DNA of 64,000 nt from Croceivirga radicis. GTDB taxonomy: Bacteria > Bacteroidota > Bacteroidia > Flavobacteriales > Flavobacteriaceae. The position numbers were made by a program, and so were the translations under genes. Below the pieces are notes generated by a model. The model saw nothing but the letters and a program-made list of their open reading frames with translations, was not told the origin of the DNA and made no database searches. The DNA is taken from contig NZ_MTBC01000003.1 of assembly GCF_002072105.2 (NCBI RefSeq), forward strand, positions 393,359 to 457,358, read 5' to 3'. The stretch's first letter is position 1. Every line of letters begins with the position of its first letter. Below are positions 1 through 8,950 of the stretch, piece by piece.

Positions 1-1163
1 GGCTCTTGCCAGTGTTTATCTACTATCCATACAATCCCCTTGGTTATTCCCCAAAGCTCTTCGCAGTTTTCCAAATCTGTCCCAAACTTACATACCTGCT
101 CGTGTATTACATCCATAAGAATGCCGTAAATATCATTCTGGGTCTGCTGGTATGCCGCATTACCAATACGTACCGGTTTAGAGCCTTTATAACCATCTAA
201 GTGGTCTAAGGTTATTTCGGTAAGTGTTTTTTCTTTGTTAATACCATACATAATCTGGAATTTTTCGTCCTTGTCTGGCATCAAATCAATAATAAACTGT
301 AAGTAACGTAATGCAGAGTTTTTATGCCCTAGCTCAGACATCACTTTAATTACCATAGAGGCATCCCTTATCCAACAAAAACGATAATCCCAATTTCTTA
401 CTTCACCTATGGTTTCTGGTAAAGAGGTGGTAGCAGCTGCTAAAACCGCCCCAGTTTTATCATAGGTAAGCATCTTAAGGGTAAGTGCACTTCTTAAAAT
501 TTTATCGTTATACTTTTTATAGGTAGGTGTTCTATCGCACCAATCTAGCCAATAGATTTTGGTCCGCTCCATTTCCAAGTATACCTTTTCTAGGTTTGGT
601 ACCAATAATTTTTCATTATAGGTAATAAGAAAAAAGCCGTCGTCTTTTAGCGTAAGCGTATCACCGTTGAGTACCTTTTCCTTTTCAAAGGATGTGTATA
701 GAAATACGGTATCGTACTGTTGTTCATCGGTTAAGCTTACAATAAAATCTTTCTTGATAAAAGAATTGGTAGCTTCTTTGGCGTACTCTAGCCTAGGGTT
801 GTAATGTATGGATAGTTTTGGGCTTCCAGACACTAGCTTAACGTATCGTATAATTTCTGGTTGGGCGTGGTAACCTCCTTCCATTTTATGATATCTGGGC
901 ATAAAATCTCGTAACTCAAAAGCATCCTTACCGTTGCTAAAAGTGGTTACAAGTATGTTGGTCCTATTTTCGTACGCCTGTTTTATTTCATAACTATCGT
1001 CTACTAAAATCTCAAAACTCCCACCCTTTTTCTCATCTAGAATTTTGGCAAAAATTGAAGAAGAGTCAAACTCCGGTAAACAGCTCCAATCCATAGAACC
1101 TTTAACTGATATGAGTGCCGCACTTCTACAGTTACCTATTATTCCATAATTTAGATTATCCAT
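1..1163 (-). CDS. Glycoside hydrolase family 15 protein (glucoamylase/trehalase-like), 3' end outside window
   Basis: The reading frame runs from an ATG at 1161-1163 off the left edge, showing 387 codons. It opens with MDNLNYGIIGNCRSAALIS and later has RNWDYRFCWIRDASM around residue 265, the hallmark of GH15 enzymes, which hydrolyse alpha-linked glucosides by inversion. No signal peptide is visible, so a cytoplasmic enzyme is likely. Family members of this type include glucoamylases, glucodextranases and some trehalases. The divergent neighbour makes trehalose, so a role in trehalose or glucan turnover is my inference. The C-terminal catalytic region is not visible. Confidence 0.88.
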   Translation of the reverse strand, partial: MDNLNYGIIGNCRSAALISVKGSMDWSCLPEFDSSSIFAKILDEKKGGSFEILVDDSYEIKQAYENRTNILVTTFSNGKDAFELRDFMPRYHKMEGGYHAQPEIIRYVKLVSGSPKLSIHYNPRLEYAKEATNSFIKKDFIVSLTDEQQYDTVFLYTSFEKEKVLNGDTLTLKDDGFFLITYNEKLLVPNLEKVYLEMERTKIYWLDWCDRTPTYKKYNDKILRSALTLKMLTYDKTGAVLAAATTSLPETIGEVRNWDYRFCWIRDASMVIKVMSELGHKNSALRYLQFIIDLMPDKDEKFQIMYGINKEKTLTEITLDHLDGYKGSKPVRIGNAAYQQTQNDIYGILMDVIHEQVCKFGTDLENCEELWGITKGIVWIVDKHWQE

Positions 1164-1265
1164 AAATTAATTTTTCGCAAAAGATTTTGTACTTCTAGTT
1201 TATGCGCATGAATTTCCCGAAATTTCAAGAAACATAAAAGTAAAAAAGGATAAAAACCCAAAATA

Positions 1266-3470
1266 ATGAGTAGAACTATCATAATCTCAAATCGCTTACC
1301 CGTTCAATTAAAAATCAACAATGGAAATCTAAGTGCGGAGCCAAGTGTTGGTGGATTGGCAACAGGATTAAAATCGGTTCATAGAGAAGGTAATGGATTA
1401 TGGATTGGATGGACAGGACTTACCGAAGAAGACACACCAAAAGCCATGGAAGGAGAAATAGACCAAGCCTTGGCAGAGCTAAATTGTGCAAAGGTAGTTT
1501 TGAATGCCGAAGAAATTGATGGTTTTTATTTTGGATTTAGCAACCGTACCGTTTGGCCACTATTTCATTACTTTTTAGAATATTCTGAATTTGAACTGGA
1601 TTTTTGGGAAGCCTACAAAAGGGTTAACCAGAAATTTGCAGATGCCATCTTAGAAGTTGCAACAGATGATGATATTATTTGGGTACATGATTATCAATTA
1701 ATGTTGGTTCCCCAAATGGTTAAAGAAAAAAGGCCCAATGCTACTATTGGCTTCTTTTTACACATTCCTTTTCCTTCTTTTGAGATTTTTAGAACCATGC
1801 CTTGGAGAGAAGAGGTGTTAGACGGGCTATTGGGTGCAGATTTACTGGGTTTCCATACGTATGATTATGAAAGACATTTTTTAAGCTCGGTACGGCGTTT
1901 AAAGGGGCTAGAAGTTAGTTTTAATGAAATATACCTGGAGAATAGGGTAATAAAGGTAGACTCCTTTCCTATGGGGATTGATTATAAAAAATTCCATAAT
2001 GCCGCAAAAGACAGTGCAACCTTAAGCGGCAAGGATCGTACCGATTTACAAATAAAACTAGATGAACATAAAAAGGCTGCTCCCAACACAAAACTCATAA
2101 TTTCTATAGACCGTTTAGATTATAGTAAGGGTATAGCAGCTAGAATAAAGGCTTTTGAGTATTTCTTGATAAAAAATCCTGAATACAAAGAAAAAGTAAG
2201 ACTTATAATCTTAGCGGTACCTTCTAGAAGCAATGTGCCACAATACCAATTATTAAAAAAGGAAATTGATGAGTTAATTGGTAGGATTAATGGCGAACTA
2301 TCTACCGTAAATTGGACCCCTATATGGTATTTTTACCGTTCCCTACCTTTTGAAAATTTAATAGACCTATATACCAAATGTGACATTGCATGGTTAACTC
2401 CCTTACGTGATGGCATGAATTTGGTTGCGAAAGAATTTGTAGCTTGTAGAACAGACCAATCTGGGGTTCTAATTTTAAGTGAGATGGCTGGTTCTGCCTA
2501 TGAAATGAACGAGGCATTATTAATTAACCCTAATAATTTTGAAGAACAGGCCGCGGCACTTAAAGAGGCCATAAACATGCCTTTAGAAGAGCAGAAAAAC
2601 AGAAATAAACTATTACAACAACGTTTAGAGCGATATAATGTTGAATTTTGGGCAAATGAGTTTATGACAGCCTTAAAGGATCAGCAAAATGATGAAAACG
2701 TTTACGTCTCCCAAAAGGTGAACGATACCATTTTGAATGAATTTTCAAACGCCTATAAAGCAGCTAATAAACGATTGTTGTTTTTGGATTATGACGGAAC
2801 TTTAGCAGGCTTTCATAAAGACCCACAAAAAGCTTCTCCAGACGAGGAGCTCTATGAACTACTAGACCAACTTCATAATCAAGAGAACACAGAGTTATTT
2901 TTAATAAGTGGAAGAGATAAAGAAACCTTTACGAAATGGTTTTTACCTAAAAAGTATAACATGATTGTTGAACATGGTGTTTGGATTTCTAGAAACGGTG
3001 AGCCTTTTAAATTATTAGAACAGGTAAAAGGTGAATGGATGGAAAAAATTAGACCGGTTTTAGAATCTTTTGTGGATAGGACACCAGGTTCTTTTATTGA
3101 AGAGAAAAATTACTCCTTGGCTTGGCATTATAGAAATACAGACCCAGATTTTGGGGAAAAAAGAGCTACACAATTAAATACCGTTTTAACCAGCCTTATT
3201 GGTAATGATGATATTAGCGTACTTAATGGCAACAAGGTAATGGAAGTTAAAAGTAGTAACGTAAATAAAGGCAGAGCGTCTGTACGCATGTATGGCGAAG
3301 CAGATTATGATTTTGTTTTTGCCATAGGAGATGATTGGACAGATGAATTTATGTTTCAAGAATTACCAGATTCTGCAATTACCGTTAAAGTTGGCCCAAA
3401 AAAAACACATGCCAAATATCATGTTGAAGGTACCAAAAAAGTACGCGAAGTTTTAAAACGCTTCATCTAA
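1266..3470 (+). CDS. otsAB: Bifunctional trehalose-6-phosphate synthase / trehalose-6-phosphate phosphatase
   Basis: 734 residues, a two-domain fusion. Residues 1 to about 480 are a GT20 synthase (SNRLPV near residue 8, GGLATGL near 28, VHDYQLMLVP near 140, RLDYSKGI near 284, DGMNLVAKEF) that joins UDP-glucose and glucose-6-phosphate. Residues from about 500 on are a HAD phosphatase (LDYDGTLAGF near 507, IGDDWTDE near 687) that removes the phosphate to give trehalose. The protein is cytoplasmic. The fusion is common in Bacteroidota. A 102-nt intergenic region separates it from the divergent GH15 gene, so synthesis and possible breakdown may share a control region. Confidence 0.95.
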   Translation: MSRTIIISNRLPVQLKINNGNLSAEPSVGGLATGLKSVHREGNGLWIGWTGLTEEDTPKAMEGEIDQALAELNCAKVVLNAEEIDGFYFGFSNRTVWPLFHYFLEYSEFELDFWEAYKRVNQKFADAILEVATDDDIIWVHDYQLMLVPQMVKEKRPNATIGFFLHIPFPSFEIFRTMPWREEVLDGLLGADLLGFHTYDYERHFLSSVRRLKGLEVSFNEIYLENRVIKVDSFPMGIDYKKFHNAAKDSATLSGKDRTDLQIKLDEHKKAAPNTKLIISIDRLDYSKGIAARIKAFEYFLIKNPEYKEKVRLIILAVPSRSNVPQYQLLKKEIDELIGRINGELSTVNWTPIWYFYRSLPFENLIDLYTKCDIAWLTPLRDGMNLVAKEFVACRTDQSGVLILSEMAGSAYEMNEALLINPNNFEEQAAALKEAINMPLEEQKNRNKLLQQRLERYNVEFWANEFMTALKDQQNDENVYVSQKVNDTILNEFSNAYKAANKRLLFLDYDGTLAGFHKDPQKASPDEELYELLDQLHNQENTELFLISGRDKETFTKWFLPKKYNMIVEHGVWISRNGEPFKLLEQVKGEWMEKIRPVLESFVDRTPGSFIEEKNYSLAWHYRNTDPDFGEKRATQLNTVLTSLIGNDDISVLNGNKVMEVKSSNVNKGRASVRMYGEADYDFVFAIGDDWTDEFMFQELPDSAITVKVGPKKTHAKYHVEGTKKVREVLKRFI

Positions 3471-3566
3471 GATTCTATTCAAGGTACGTGTAAAGCCAAC
3501 TTGAACATACTAGAGTGATTCTTGGTTTTATTCGTACCTTTTTCCTTTCTTAAACTACCAATTAAA

Positions 3567-4898
3567 ATGAAAAAGCTAACTACCCTTCTACTAGTAATTC
3601 CCTTTTTAATCAATGCACAAGTAGATACGCGTATCTATGATATTATAGATGCGGTTTCTGCGGACCACATAGAAAAAGATATTACCACATTGGTGAATTT
3701 TGGAACAAGACACACCCTGAGTGATACTACAAGTACAACCACGGGTATAGGAGCAGCTAGAAGATGGATAAAAAAAGAATTTGAGCAAATTTCTAAAGAA
3801 TGTAACAATTGCCTAGACGTTTTTTACCAAAAGAATTTTGTCAAAAAAGGTGATGGAGCGCGTATTGTAAAAGACGTTTGGGTGGTGAACGTAGTGGCTA
3901 TAAAAAAAGGCACAAAGTACCCAAATCGTTATATCATTATGAGCGGAGATATAGATTCAAGGGTAAGTGACCCAAACGATTTTACCTCAACCTCTCCTGG
4001 TGCCAATGACAATGCCAGTGGTATGGCAGGCACCCTAGAAGCGGCCCGTGTTTTATCTAAATACGATTTTGAAAGCAGTATCATCTTTGTAGGATTATCC
4101 GGAGAAGAACAAGGTCTTTACGGAGGTAAAGGCTTGGCCGCTTACGCAAAAGAAAAAAAATGGGATGTTATTGGTATATTGAATAATGATATGATTGGCA
4201 ACATAAAAGGAGTAGATGGTATTATTAGCAATACAGATTTTAGAATATTCTCAGAACCGGTACCCCCTACGGAAACAGATAACCAAAGAAATGCTAGAAG
4301 GTTTTATGGTGGCGAAGTAGATGGAATTTCAAGGCAACTGGCTAGATATGTACATAAAACTACCAAAACCTACATGCCAGAAATGAACCCTATGTTAATT
4401 TACCGTTTAGACCGTTTTGGTAGAGGTGGGCACCACAGACCTTTTAACGATGCGGGTTTTGCTGGAATCCGTATAATGGAGGCACATGAAAATTACACCC
4501 AACAGCATCAAGATATTAGAACGGAAAACGGCATTGCTTATGGTGACAAATTAGAACATGTAAATTTTGATTATGCCAAAAAATTAACTGCGGTGAATGC
4601 AATTAACCTTGCTTCCATAGCTTGGGCACCAGCCGCACCTGAAAAAGTTCAAATTGGCGGTATTGTACAGCCCTATGCGAAATTAGTATGGACAGAGGTT
4701 CCTGGAGCTAAAGGCTACAAAGTTTATTGGAGAGACACAACTTCTCCTACTTGGGATAATTTTAAGTACGTAGAAAACGTTAAGGGTACAACTTTGGAGG
4801 GAATTGTATTGGACAATTACTTTTTTGGCGTTTCTGCCGTAGGCGCAAATGGGCATGAAAGTATTGTAGTTTTTCCTTCCGGAATCATAAGAAATTAA
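3567..4898 (+). CDS. Secreted M28 family zinc metallopeptidase with C-terminal FnIII-like domain
   Basis: 443 residues from the ATG at 3567, chosen because it begins a clean signal peptide (MKKLTTLLLVIPFLINAQ); an upstream ATG at 3522 would add 15 unlikely residues. The M28 core shows D148 (PGANDNASG), E180-E181 (SGEEQGL), D208 (NNDMIG) and probably H307 (EAHENY). The usual first ligand His (GxHxD) is replaced: the sequence reads SGDIDSR at 126-132. Residues from about 355 on resemble a fibronectin III module. It is followed after 2 nt by an M1 peptidase, so the two probably form an extracytoplasmic peptide-degrading operon. Confidence 0.9.
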   Translation: MKKLTTLLLVIPFLINAQVDTRIYDIIDAVSADHIEKDITTLVNFGTRHTLSDTTSTTTGIGAARRWIKKEFEQISKECNNCLDVFYQKNFVKKGDGARIVKDVWVVNVVAIKKGTKYPNRYIIMSGDIDSRVSDPNDFTSTSPGANDNASGMAGTLEAARVLSKYDFESSIIFVGLSGEEQGLYGGKGLAAYAKEKKWDVIGILNNDMIGNIKGVDGIISNTDFRIFSEPVPPTETDNQRNARRFYGGEVDGISRQLARYVHKTTKTYMPEMNPMLIYRLDRFGRGGHHRPFNDAGFAGIRIMEAHENYTQQHQDIRTENGIAYGDKLEHVNFDYAKKLTAVNAINLASIAWAPAAPEKVQIGGIVQPYAKLVWTEVPGAKGYKVYWRDTTSPTWDNFKYVENVKGTTLEGIVLDNYFFGVSAVGANGHESIVVFPSGIIRN

Positions 4899-4900
4899 AC

Positions 4901-6526
4901 ATGAAAAAACTTTTTACGATTGTTTTTGTTTTTGCCTTCTTGGGGATTTATGCACAGGATATTGCCATAACAGAAGACGATTTTTTAAGAGGTAGCGTTA
5001 CCCCGGAACGTTCTTGGTGGGACCTAACTTTTTATCATTTAGATGTAACGGTAGACCCAGAAAACAAAGCAATATCTGGTAGTAATCTTATTCAATTTAC
5101 AGCGCTTAAAAATGGTTCCATTCTTCAAATAGACCTACAGCCTCCTTTAAAGATAGAAAAGATTATTGCCCAAAACGAAGAGCTTGCCTACAAAAAAATA
5201 GGAACTAACGCCTATCATGTATTGTTTAATGAAGAAATACAAAAAGGGCAGACCCAGCAAATCAAAGTATACTATTCTGGCAAACCAAAAGAAGCTGTTA
5301 GAGCACCATGGGACGGCGGATTTTCATGGAAAAAAGACCAAAATGGAAAACCATTTATCGCTACTTCCTGCCAAGGTTTGGGTGCCAGTGTCTGGTGGCC
5401 CTGTAAAGATCATATGTATGATGAGGTAGACAGTATGGCTATTAGTGTAACTGTTCCTAAAAACTTAATGGATGTCTCTAACGGCAAACTTAGAAAAGTA
5501 GAGGAAAACGATACCTCCAAGACCTATCATTGGTTTGTAGATAATCCTATTAACAATTATGGGGTAAACGTTAACATTGGCGATTATGCACAATGGTCAG
5601 AAACTTACAACGGAGAAGGTGGTGATTTAGCACTGGATTACTTTGTGTTAAAAGACAACTTAAACAAGGCAAAAGAACAGTTTAAGCAAACTCCTAAAAT
5701 GTTAGAGGCATTTGAATATTGGTTTGGTCCCTACCCTTTTTACAAAGATGGTTTTAAACTGGTAGAGGTTCCCTATTTAGGTATGGAACACCAAAGCTCC
5801 GTTACTTATGGTAATAAATTTCAAAATGGCTATTTGGGTCGAGATTTATCTGGTACGGGATGGGGATTAAAATTTGATTTCATTATTATTCATGAAGCGG
5901 GTCATGAATGGTTCGCCAATAATATTACCTATAAAGACGCTGCAGATATGTGGATACATGAAGGGTTCACAGCCTATTCTGAAAATTTGTATCTGGATTA
6001 CCATTTTGGAACCAAAGCTGCAGAAGACTACGTAATTGGCACTAGGGCAAATATTAGAAATGACAAACCCATTATTGGAAGGTATAATTTAAACATGGAG
6101 GGCTCTGGAGATATGTACTATAAGGGTGCCAACATTATCCACACCATAAGACAAATGGTAAATGATGATGATAAGTGGCGAGAAATACTTAGAGGACTTA
6201 ATAAAGATTTCTACCACCAAACCGTAACCACACAACAAATAGAAAATTATATTATCAAAAAAAGCGGATTGGATTTAAAAGCGTTTTTTGACCAATATTT
6301 AAGGACCATTAAAATACCCGTTCTAGAGTACCAATATGATGGCAAAAAACTTAAGTATAGATTTACAAACACAGACACGGATTTTAGCATACCCGTTAAA
6401 GTGTATGTAGATACTAATCCCATCTGGATTAAACCTACAAGTAACTGGAATGTGCTAAAGCAAAAAGGAAAAGCATTTAGTATAGATAGAAACTTCTATA
6501 TAGAAAGTAAATCAATTACAGATTAA
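4901..6526 (+). CDS. Secreted M1 family metallopeptidase (aminopeptidase)
   Basis: 541 residues with signal peptide MKKLFTIVFVFAFLGIYAQ. The zinc site is H331-E332-x-x-H335 with the third ligand E354 in HEGFTAYSE, the exact HExxH-x18-E spacing of gluzincins. A GMEHQS segment near residue 295 takes the place of the GAMEN exopeptidase motif, as in many short bacterial M1 enzymes. It lacks the long C-terminal ERAP-like domain. Its start lies 2 nt after the M28 stop, indicating co-transcription, and a hairpin terminator follows. Confidence 0.93.
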   Translation: MKKLFTIVFVFAFLGIYAQDIAITEDDFLRGSVTPERSWWDLTFYHLDVTVDPENKAISGSNLIQFTALKNGSILQIDLQPPLKIEKIIAQNEELAYKKIGTNAYHVLFNEEIQKGQTQQIKVYYSGKPKEAVRAPWDGGFSWKKDQNGKPFIATSCQGLGASVWWPCKDHMYDEVDSMAISVTVPKNLMDVSNGKLRKVEENDTSKTYHWFVDNPINNYGVNVNIGDYAQWSETYNGEGGDLALDYFVLKDNLNKAKEQFKQTPKMLEAFEYWFGPYPFYKDGFKLVEVPYLGMEHQSSVTYGNKFQNGYLGRDLSGTGWGLKFDFIIIHEAGHEWFANNITYKDAADMWIHEGFTAYSENLYLDYHFGTKAAEDYVIGTRANIRNDKPIIGRYNLNMEGSGDMYYKGANIIHTIRQMVNDDDKWREILRGLNKDFYHQTVTTQQIENYIIKKSGLDLKAFFDQYLRTIKIPVLEYQYDGKKLKYRFTNTDTDFSIPVKVYVDTNPIWIKPTSNWNVLKQKGKAFSIDRNFYIESKSITD

Positions 6527-6548
6527 CATTTTTTATACGAACAAGAGT

Positions 6549-6579
6549 AAGACCCAAGATTAGCAATAACTTGGGTCTT
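6549..6579 (+). terminator. Intrinsic terminator of the M28-M1 operon
   Basis: Perfect 10-bp stem AAGACCCAAG / CTTGGGTCTT with an 11-nt loop, followed by GTTTTAG, 22 nt after the M1 stop codon. Confidence 0.8.
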
Positions 6580-6632
6580 GTTTTAGTTAAGAGTCCTAAT
6601 GGAAAGGCTCTTCAATAAATACCTATCTTACA

Positions 6633-6647
6633 ATATGCATTGCATAT
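6633..6647. promoter_or_regulatory. Perfect 15-bp palindrome upstream of the MBL-fold gene
   Basis: ATATGCA-T-TGCATAT is a perfect inverted repeat ending 21 nt before the ATG at 6669. No T-run follows, so it is not a terminator; an operator is possible but no cognate regulator is identified. Confidence 0.4.
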
Positions 6648-6668
6648 AAGAAGTTATTATCAACTTAA

Positions 6669-7805
6669 ATGAAAATAGTACTAAAAATCCTCCAAAAAAT
6701 GCTTTCAGTAATTGGAATCCTTTTTCTTTTAATAGTAATTATCTCCATACTATTTATTAACCTTAGCCCTCAATTTGGAGGAAAAGCCAATAAGGAAGAG
6801 CTTAAAAGATATTCCCAATCAAAACAATTTAAAGGAGAAGAATTTTTTAATCTAGGCGACGTAAAAAACGATATGTCCGCAGGAGATATGGTAAAAGCTT
6901 TAGGCGGCCTATTTAAAAAAATTCCAAACGCTGTACCAGATAGCCAATTACCGATAACTGAATTGGATTCGGCCCATGTGGCCAATTACAATGGGGGAAC
7001 ACAATTTATCTGGTTTGGCCATTCTACATTTCTTTTACAAATAAATAAGTTAAACATTCTCATTGACCCAATGTTTGGAGCGGTACCAGCACCACACCCT
7101 TTATTAGGAACCAAACGTTTTAATACCAAACTACCATTATCCATAGCGCAATTACCCCATATTGATGCCGTAATATTATCTCATGACCATTATGATCATT
7201 TAGACTACCAATCTATTGTTCAACTCAAAGAAAAAGTAAATCACTTTTATACCCCATTGGGTTTAGGCGTTCACCTTAAAAAATGGGGTGTTGCCGCCAC
7301 TAATATCACGGAATTAGATTGGTGGCAAAACACCAGTATAGCGGACTTAACGTTAACCTGCACACCAGCGCAGCATTTTTCTGGTAGGGGTTTAAACGAT
7401 AAGAATAAAACGCTTTGGAGTTCATGGGTAATTGAATCTACAACCGAAAGGCTATTTTTTAGTGGAGATAGTGGCTACGGGCCCCATTTTAAAACTATTG
7501 GAAGAAAATTTGGCGAATTTGATTTTGCTATGGTAGAATGTGGCCAATACAATAAAATGTGGCCAGAAATACATATGTTCCCCGAAGAAACCGTTCAAGC
7601 GGGGCTAGACATTAATGCAAAACTTATAATGCCTATTCATTGGGGTGCTTTTAAGTTGGCTCAGCATACCTGGACAGACCCCGTAGAAAGAGCTGTACGT
7701 AAGGCAAAAGAATTGAACGTTCCTATAATTACACCACAAATAGGAGTTCCTACAGGTATTTATAAAAACAAACCTACTGTAGAAACTTGGTGGCAGAACT
7801 ACTAA
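6669..7805 (+). CDS. MBL-fold metallo-hydrolase (UlaG / NAPE-PLD-like)
   Basis: 378 residues with an N-terminal membrane anchor (about residues 13-33). The metallo-beta-lactamase motif is H172-D-H174-Y-D176-H177, preceded by GHSTFLLQ and LIDPMFG and followed by FFSGDSGYG and MPIHWGAF. This arrangement fits the UlaG/NAPE-PLD branch, whose members include lactonases and phospholipase D-type enzymes. The substrate is unknown. It stands apart from the upstream peptidase operon (terminator between) and lies 36 nt before the SMR exporter gene, with which it may be co-transcribed. Confidence 0.85.
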   Translation: MKIVLKILQKMLSVIGILFLLIVIISILFINLSPQFGGKANKEELKRYSQSKQFKGEEFFNLGDVKNDMSAGDMVKALGGLFKKIPNAVPDSQLPITELDSAHVANYNGGTQFIWFGHSTFLLQINKLNILIDPMFGAVPAPHPLLGTKRFNTKLPLSIAQLPHIDAVILSHDHYDHLDYQSIVQLKEKVNHFYTPLGLGVHLKKWGVAATNITELDWWQNTSIADLTLTCTPAQHFSGRGLNDKNKTLWSSWVIESTTERLFFSGDSGYGPHFKTIGRKFGEFDFAMVECGQYNKMWPEIHMFPEETVQAGLDINAKLIMPIHWGAFKLAQHTWTDPVERAVRKAKELNVPIITPQIGVPTGIYKNKPTVETWWQNY

Positions 7806-7841
7806 GCTATTTTACATTAATTCTAGTAATTTATAGTAAGG

Positions 7842-8168
7842 ATGAATTGGATTTTATTAATAATAGCCGGACTATTTGAGGTGGCATTTGCTTTTTGCCT
7901 AGGCAAAGCAAAAGAAGCGAATGGTATGGAAGCTACCTATTGGTACATAGGTTTTCTTATTGCCCTGACTGTTAGCATGGTACTTTTGGTTAGGGTAACA
8001 CAACATTTACCTATTGGTACCTCATATGCTGTTTGGACTGGTATTGGTGCCGTGGGTTCCGTAATTGTTGGTATTCTTGTTTTTAAAGAACCTGCCACTT
8101 TTTGGAGGCTATTTTTTATGACCACCTTAATAGCATCTATTGTTGGCTTAAAAGTAGTATCCCATTAG
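7842..8168 (+). CDS. SMR family small exporter, Gdx/SugE (guanidinium) type
   Basis: 108 residues with four predicted membrane helices. E13 in AGLFEV is the proton/substrate-coupling glutamate of the SMR family. LPIGTSYAVWTGIGAVG and the C-terminal GLKVVSH are typical of the Gdx (SugE) branch rather than EmrE. The Gdx residue usually written Trp16 is Phe16 here (EVAF). Gdx proteins work as antiparallel dimers exporting guanidinium or small quaternary amines. I see no guanidine riboswitch in the 36-nt leader. Substrate assignment is inference from motif content. Confidence 0.85.
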   Translation: MNWILLIIAGLFEVAFAFCLGKAKEANGMEATYWYIGFLIALTVSMVLLVRVTQHLPIGTSYAVWTGIGAVGSVIVGILVFKEPATFWRLFFMTTLIASIVGLKVVSH

Positions 8169-8282
8169 TACCGTAACTTTTATAACTACACTTCTTTAAT
8201 ATCATCAAATTATTCTGTAATCTGAATGAGGTAAGCCCAGAAGGTAACTTCTTAGAATTTCTAAATTCCTTAAATTTAGTCC

Positions 8283-8858
8283 ATGCAAAAGCTAAGGGAA
8301 TTTTTTAAGCAATCTGGCGAACTATCAGAAGAGAATTTGGACCTATTACTTAGCAGCTGTGCGCCAAAAACATTACCTAAAGGGCAGGTTTTACTACAAA
8401 CCAATGATTGGGTAAACAGTATCTATTTTATAGAATCTGGTTTTCTTCATTATTATACCAATATGCAGGATGGTACACGAGTAACCTTAAAAGTGGTAAG
8501 CCCTAATTACTTTTGGACCATGTTAGATGAGTTTTTTAATCAAAAACAAACCTTAGACACTTGCGTTGCTTTAACAGATGTGCATTATTGTGAAATAAAA
8601 AGACAAGATTACAATCAATTAAAAAGCATAAATACTACCATTGCCAACTTTATGCATTCTATAACCGAGCAAATACTTTCTAATAAGGTTAAGGAGGAAA
8701 ATGATAAGTCTAAAATGTCTGTAGAAGAAAAGTACTTGGATTTATTGGAACATAATCCACAAATGGTTCAAGTGGTTCCCGTTGGCATTCTAGCTTCCTA
8801 TATAGGAACGTCTAGAGAAACCTTGCATAGAATACGTAGAAAATTATCATCCGTTTAG
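8283..8858 (+). CDS. Crp/Fnr family transcriptional regulator
   Basis: 191 residues: a cyclic-nucleotide-binding-like beta-roll (about 10-115), a dimerisation helix and a short C-terminal HTH with GTSRETLHRIRRKLS. This is the length and pattern of the common Bacteroidota Crp/Fnr regulators. The canonical cAMP-phosphate-binding RxS motif is not evident, so cAMP sensing is doubtful. A perfect palindrome of TGTGT-N6-ACACA type lies 17 nt after its stop, before the next gene, and is a candidate target. Confidence 0.88.
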   Translation: MQKLREFFKQSGELSEENLDLLLSSCAPKTLPKGQVLLQTNDWVNSIYFIESGFLHYYTNMQDGTRVTLKVVSPNYFWTMLDEFFNQKQTLDTCVALTDVHYCEIKRQDYNQLKSINTTIANFMHSITEQILSNKVKEENDKSKMSVEEKYLDLLEHNPQMVQVVPVGILASYIGTSRETLHRIRRKLSSV

Positions 8859-8875
8859 CTAACCACCGCCACATA

Positions 8876-8895
8876 TTTGTGTCAATTGACACAAA
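8876..8895. promoter_or_regulatory. Perfect 20-bp palindrome, candidate Crp/Fnr operator
   Basis: TTTGTGTCAATTGACACAAA is identical to its reverse complement and has the 5-6-5 geometry (TGTGT-N6-ACACA) of Crp-family sites. It lies between the Crp/Fnr gene and the SRPBCC gene. A TATAGTTTG segment at 8903-8911 resembles a -7 box, which would place the palindrome over the -33 region. An A-run, not a T-run, follows, arguing against a plus-strand terminator. Confidence 0.55.
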
Positions 8896-8950
8896 AAAAA
8901 ATTATAGTTTGTTCGACTTTTAACGGGAGAAAATTTATAAAATAAACTGT

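Noticed and set aside
3522..3566. Upstream in-frame ATG for the M28 peptidase
   Set aside because: It would place 15 residues before a well-formed signal peptide.
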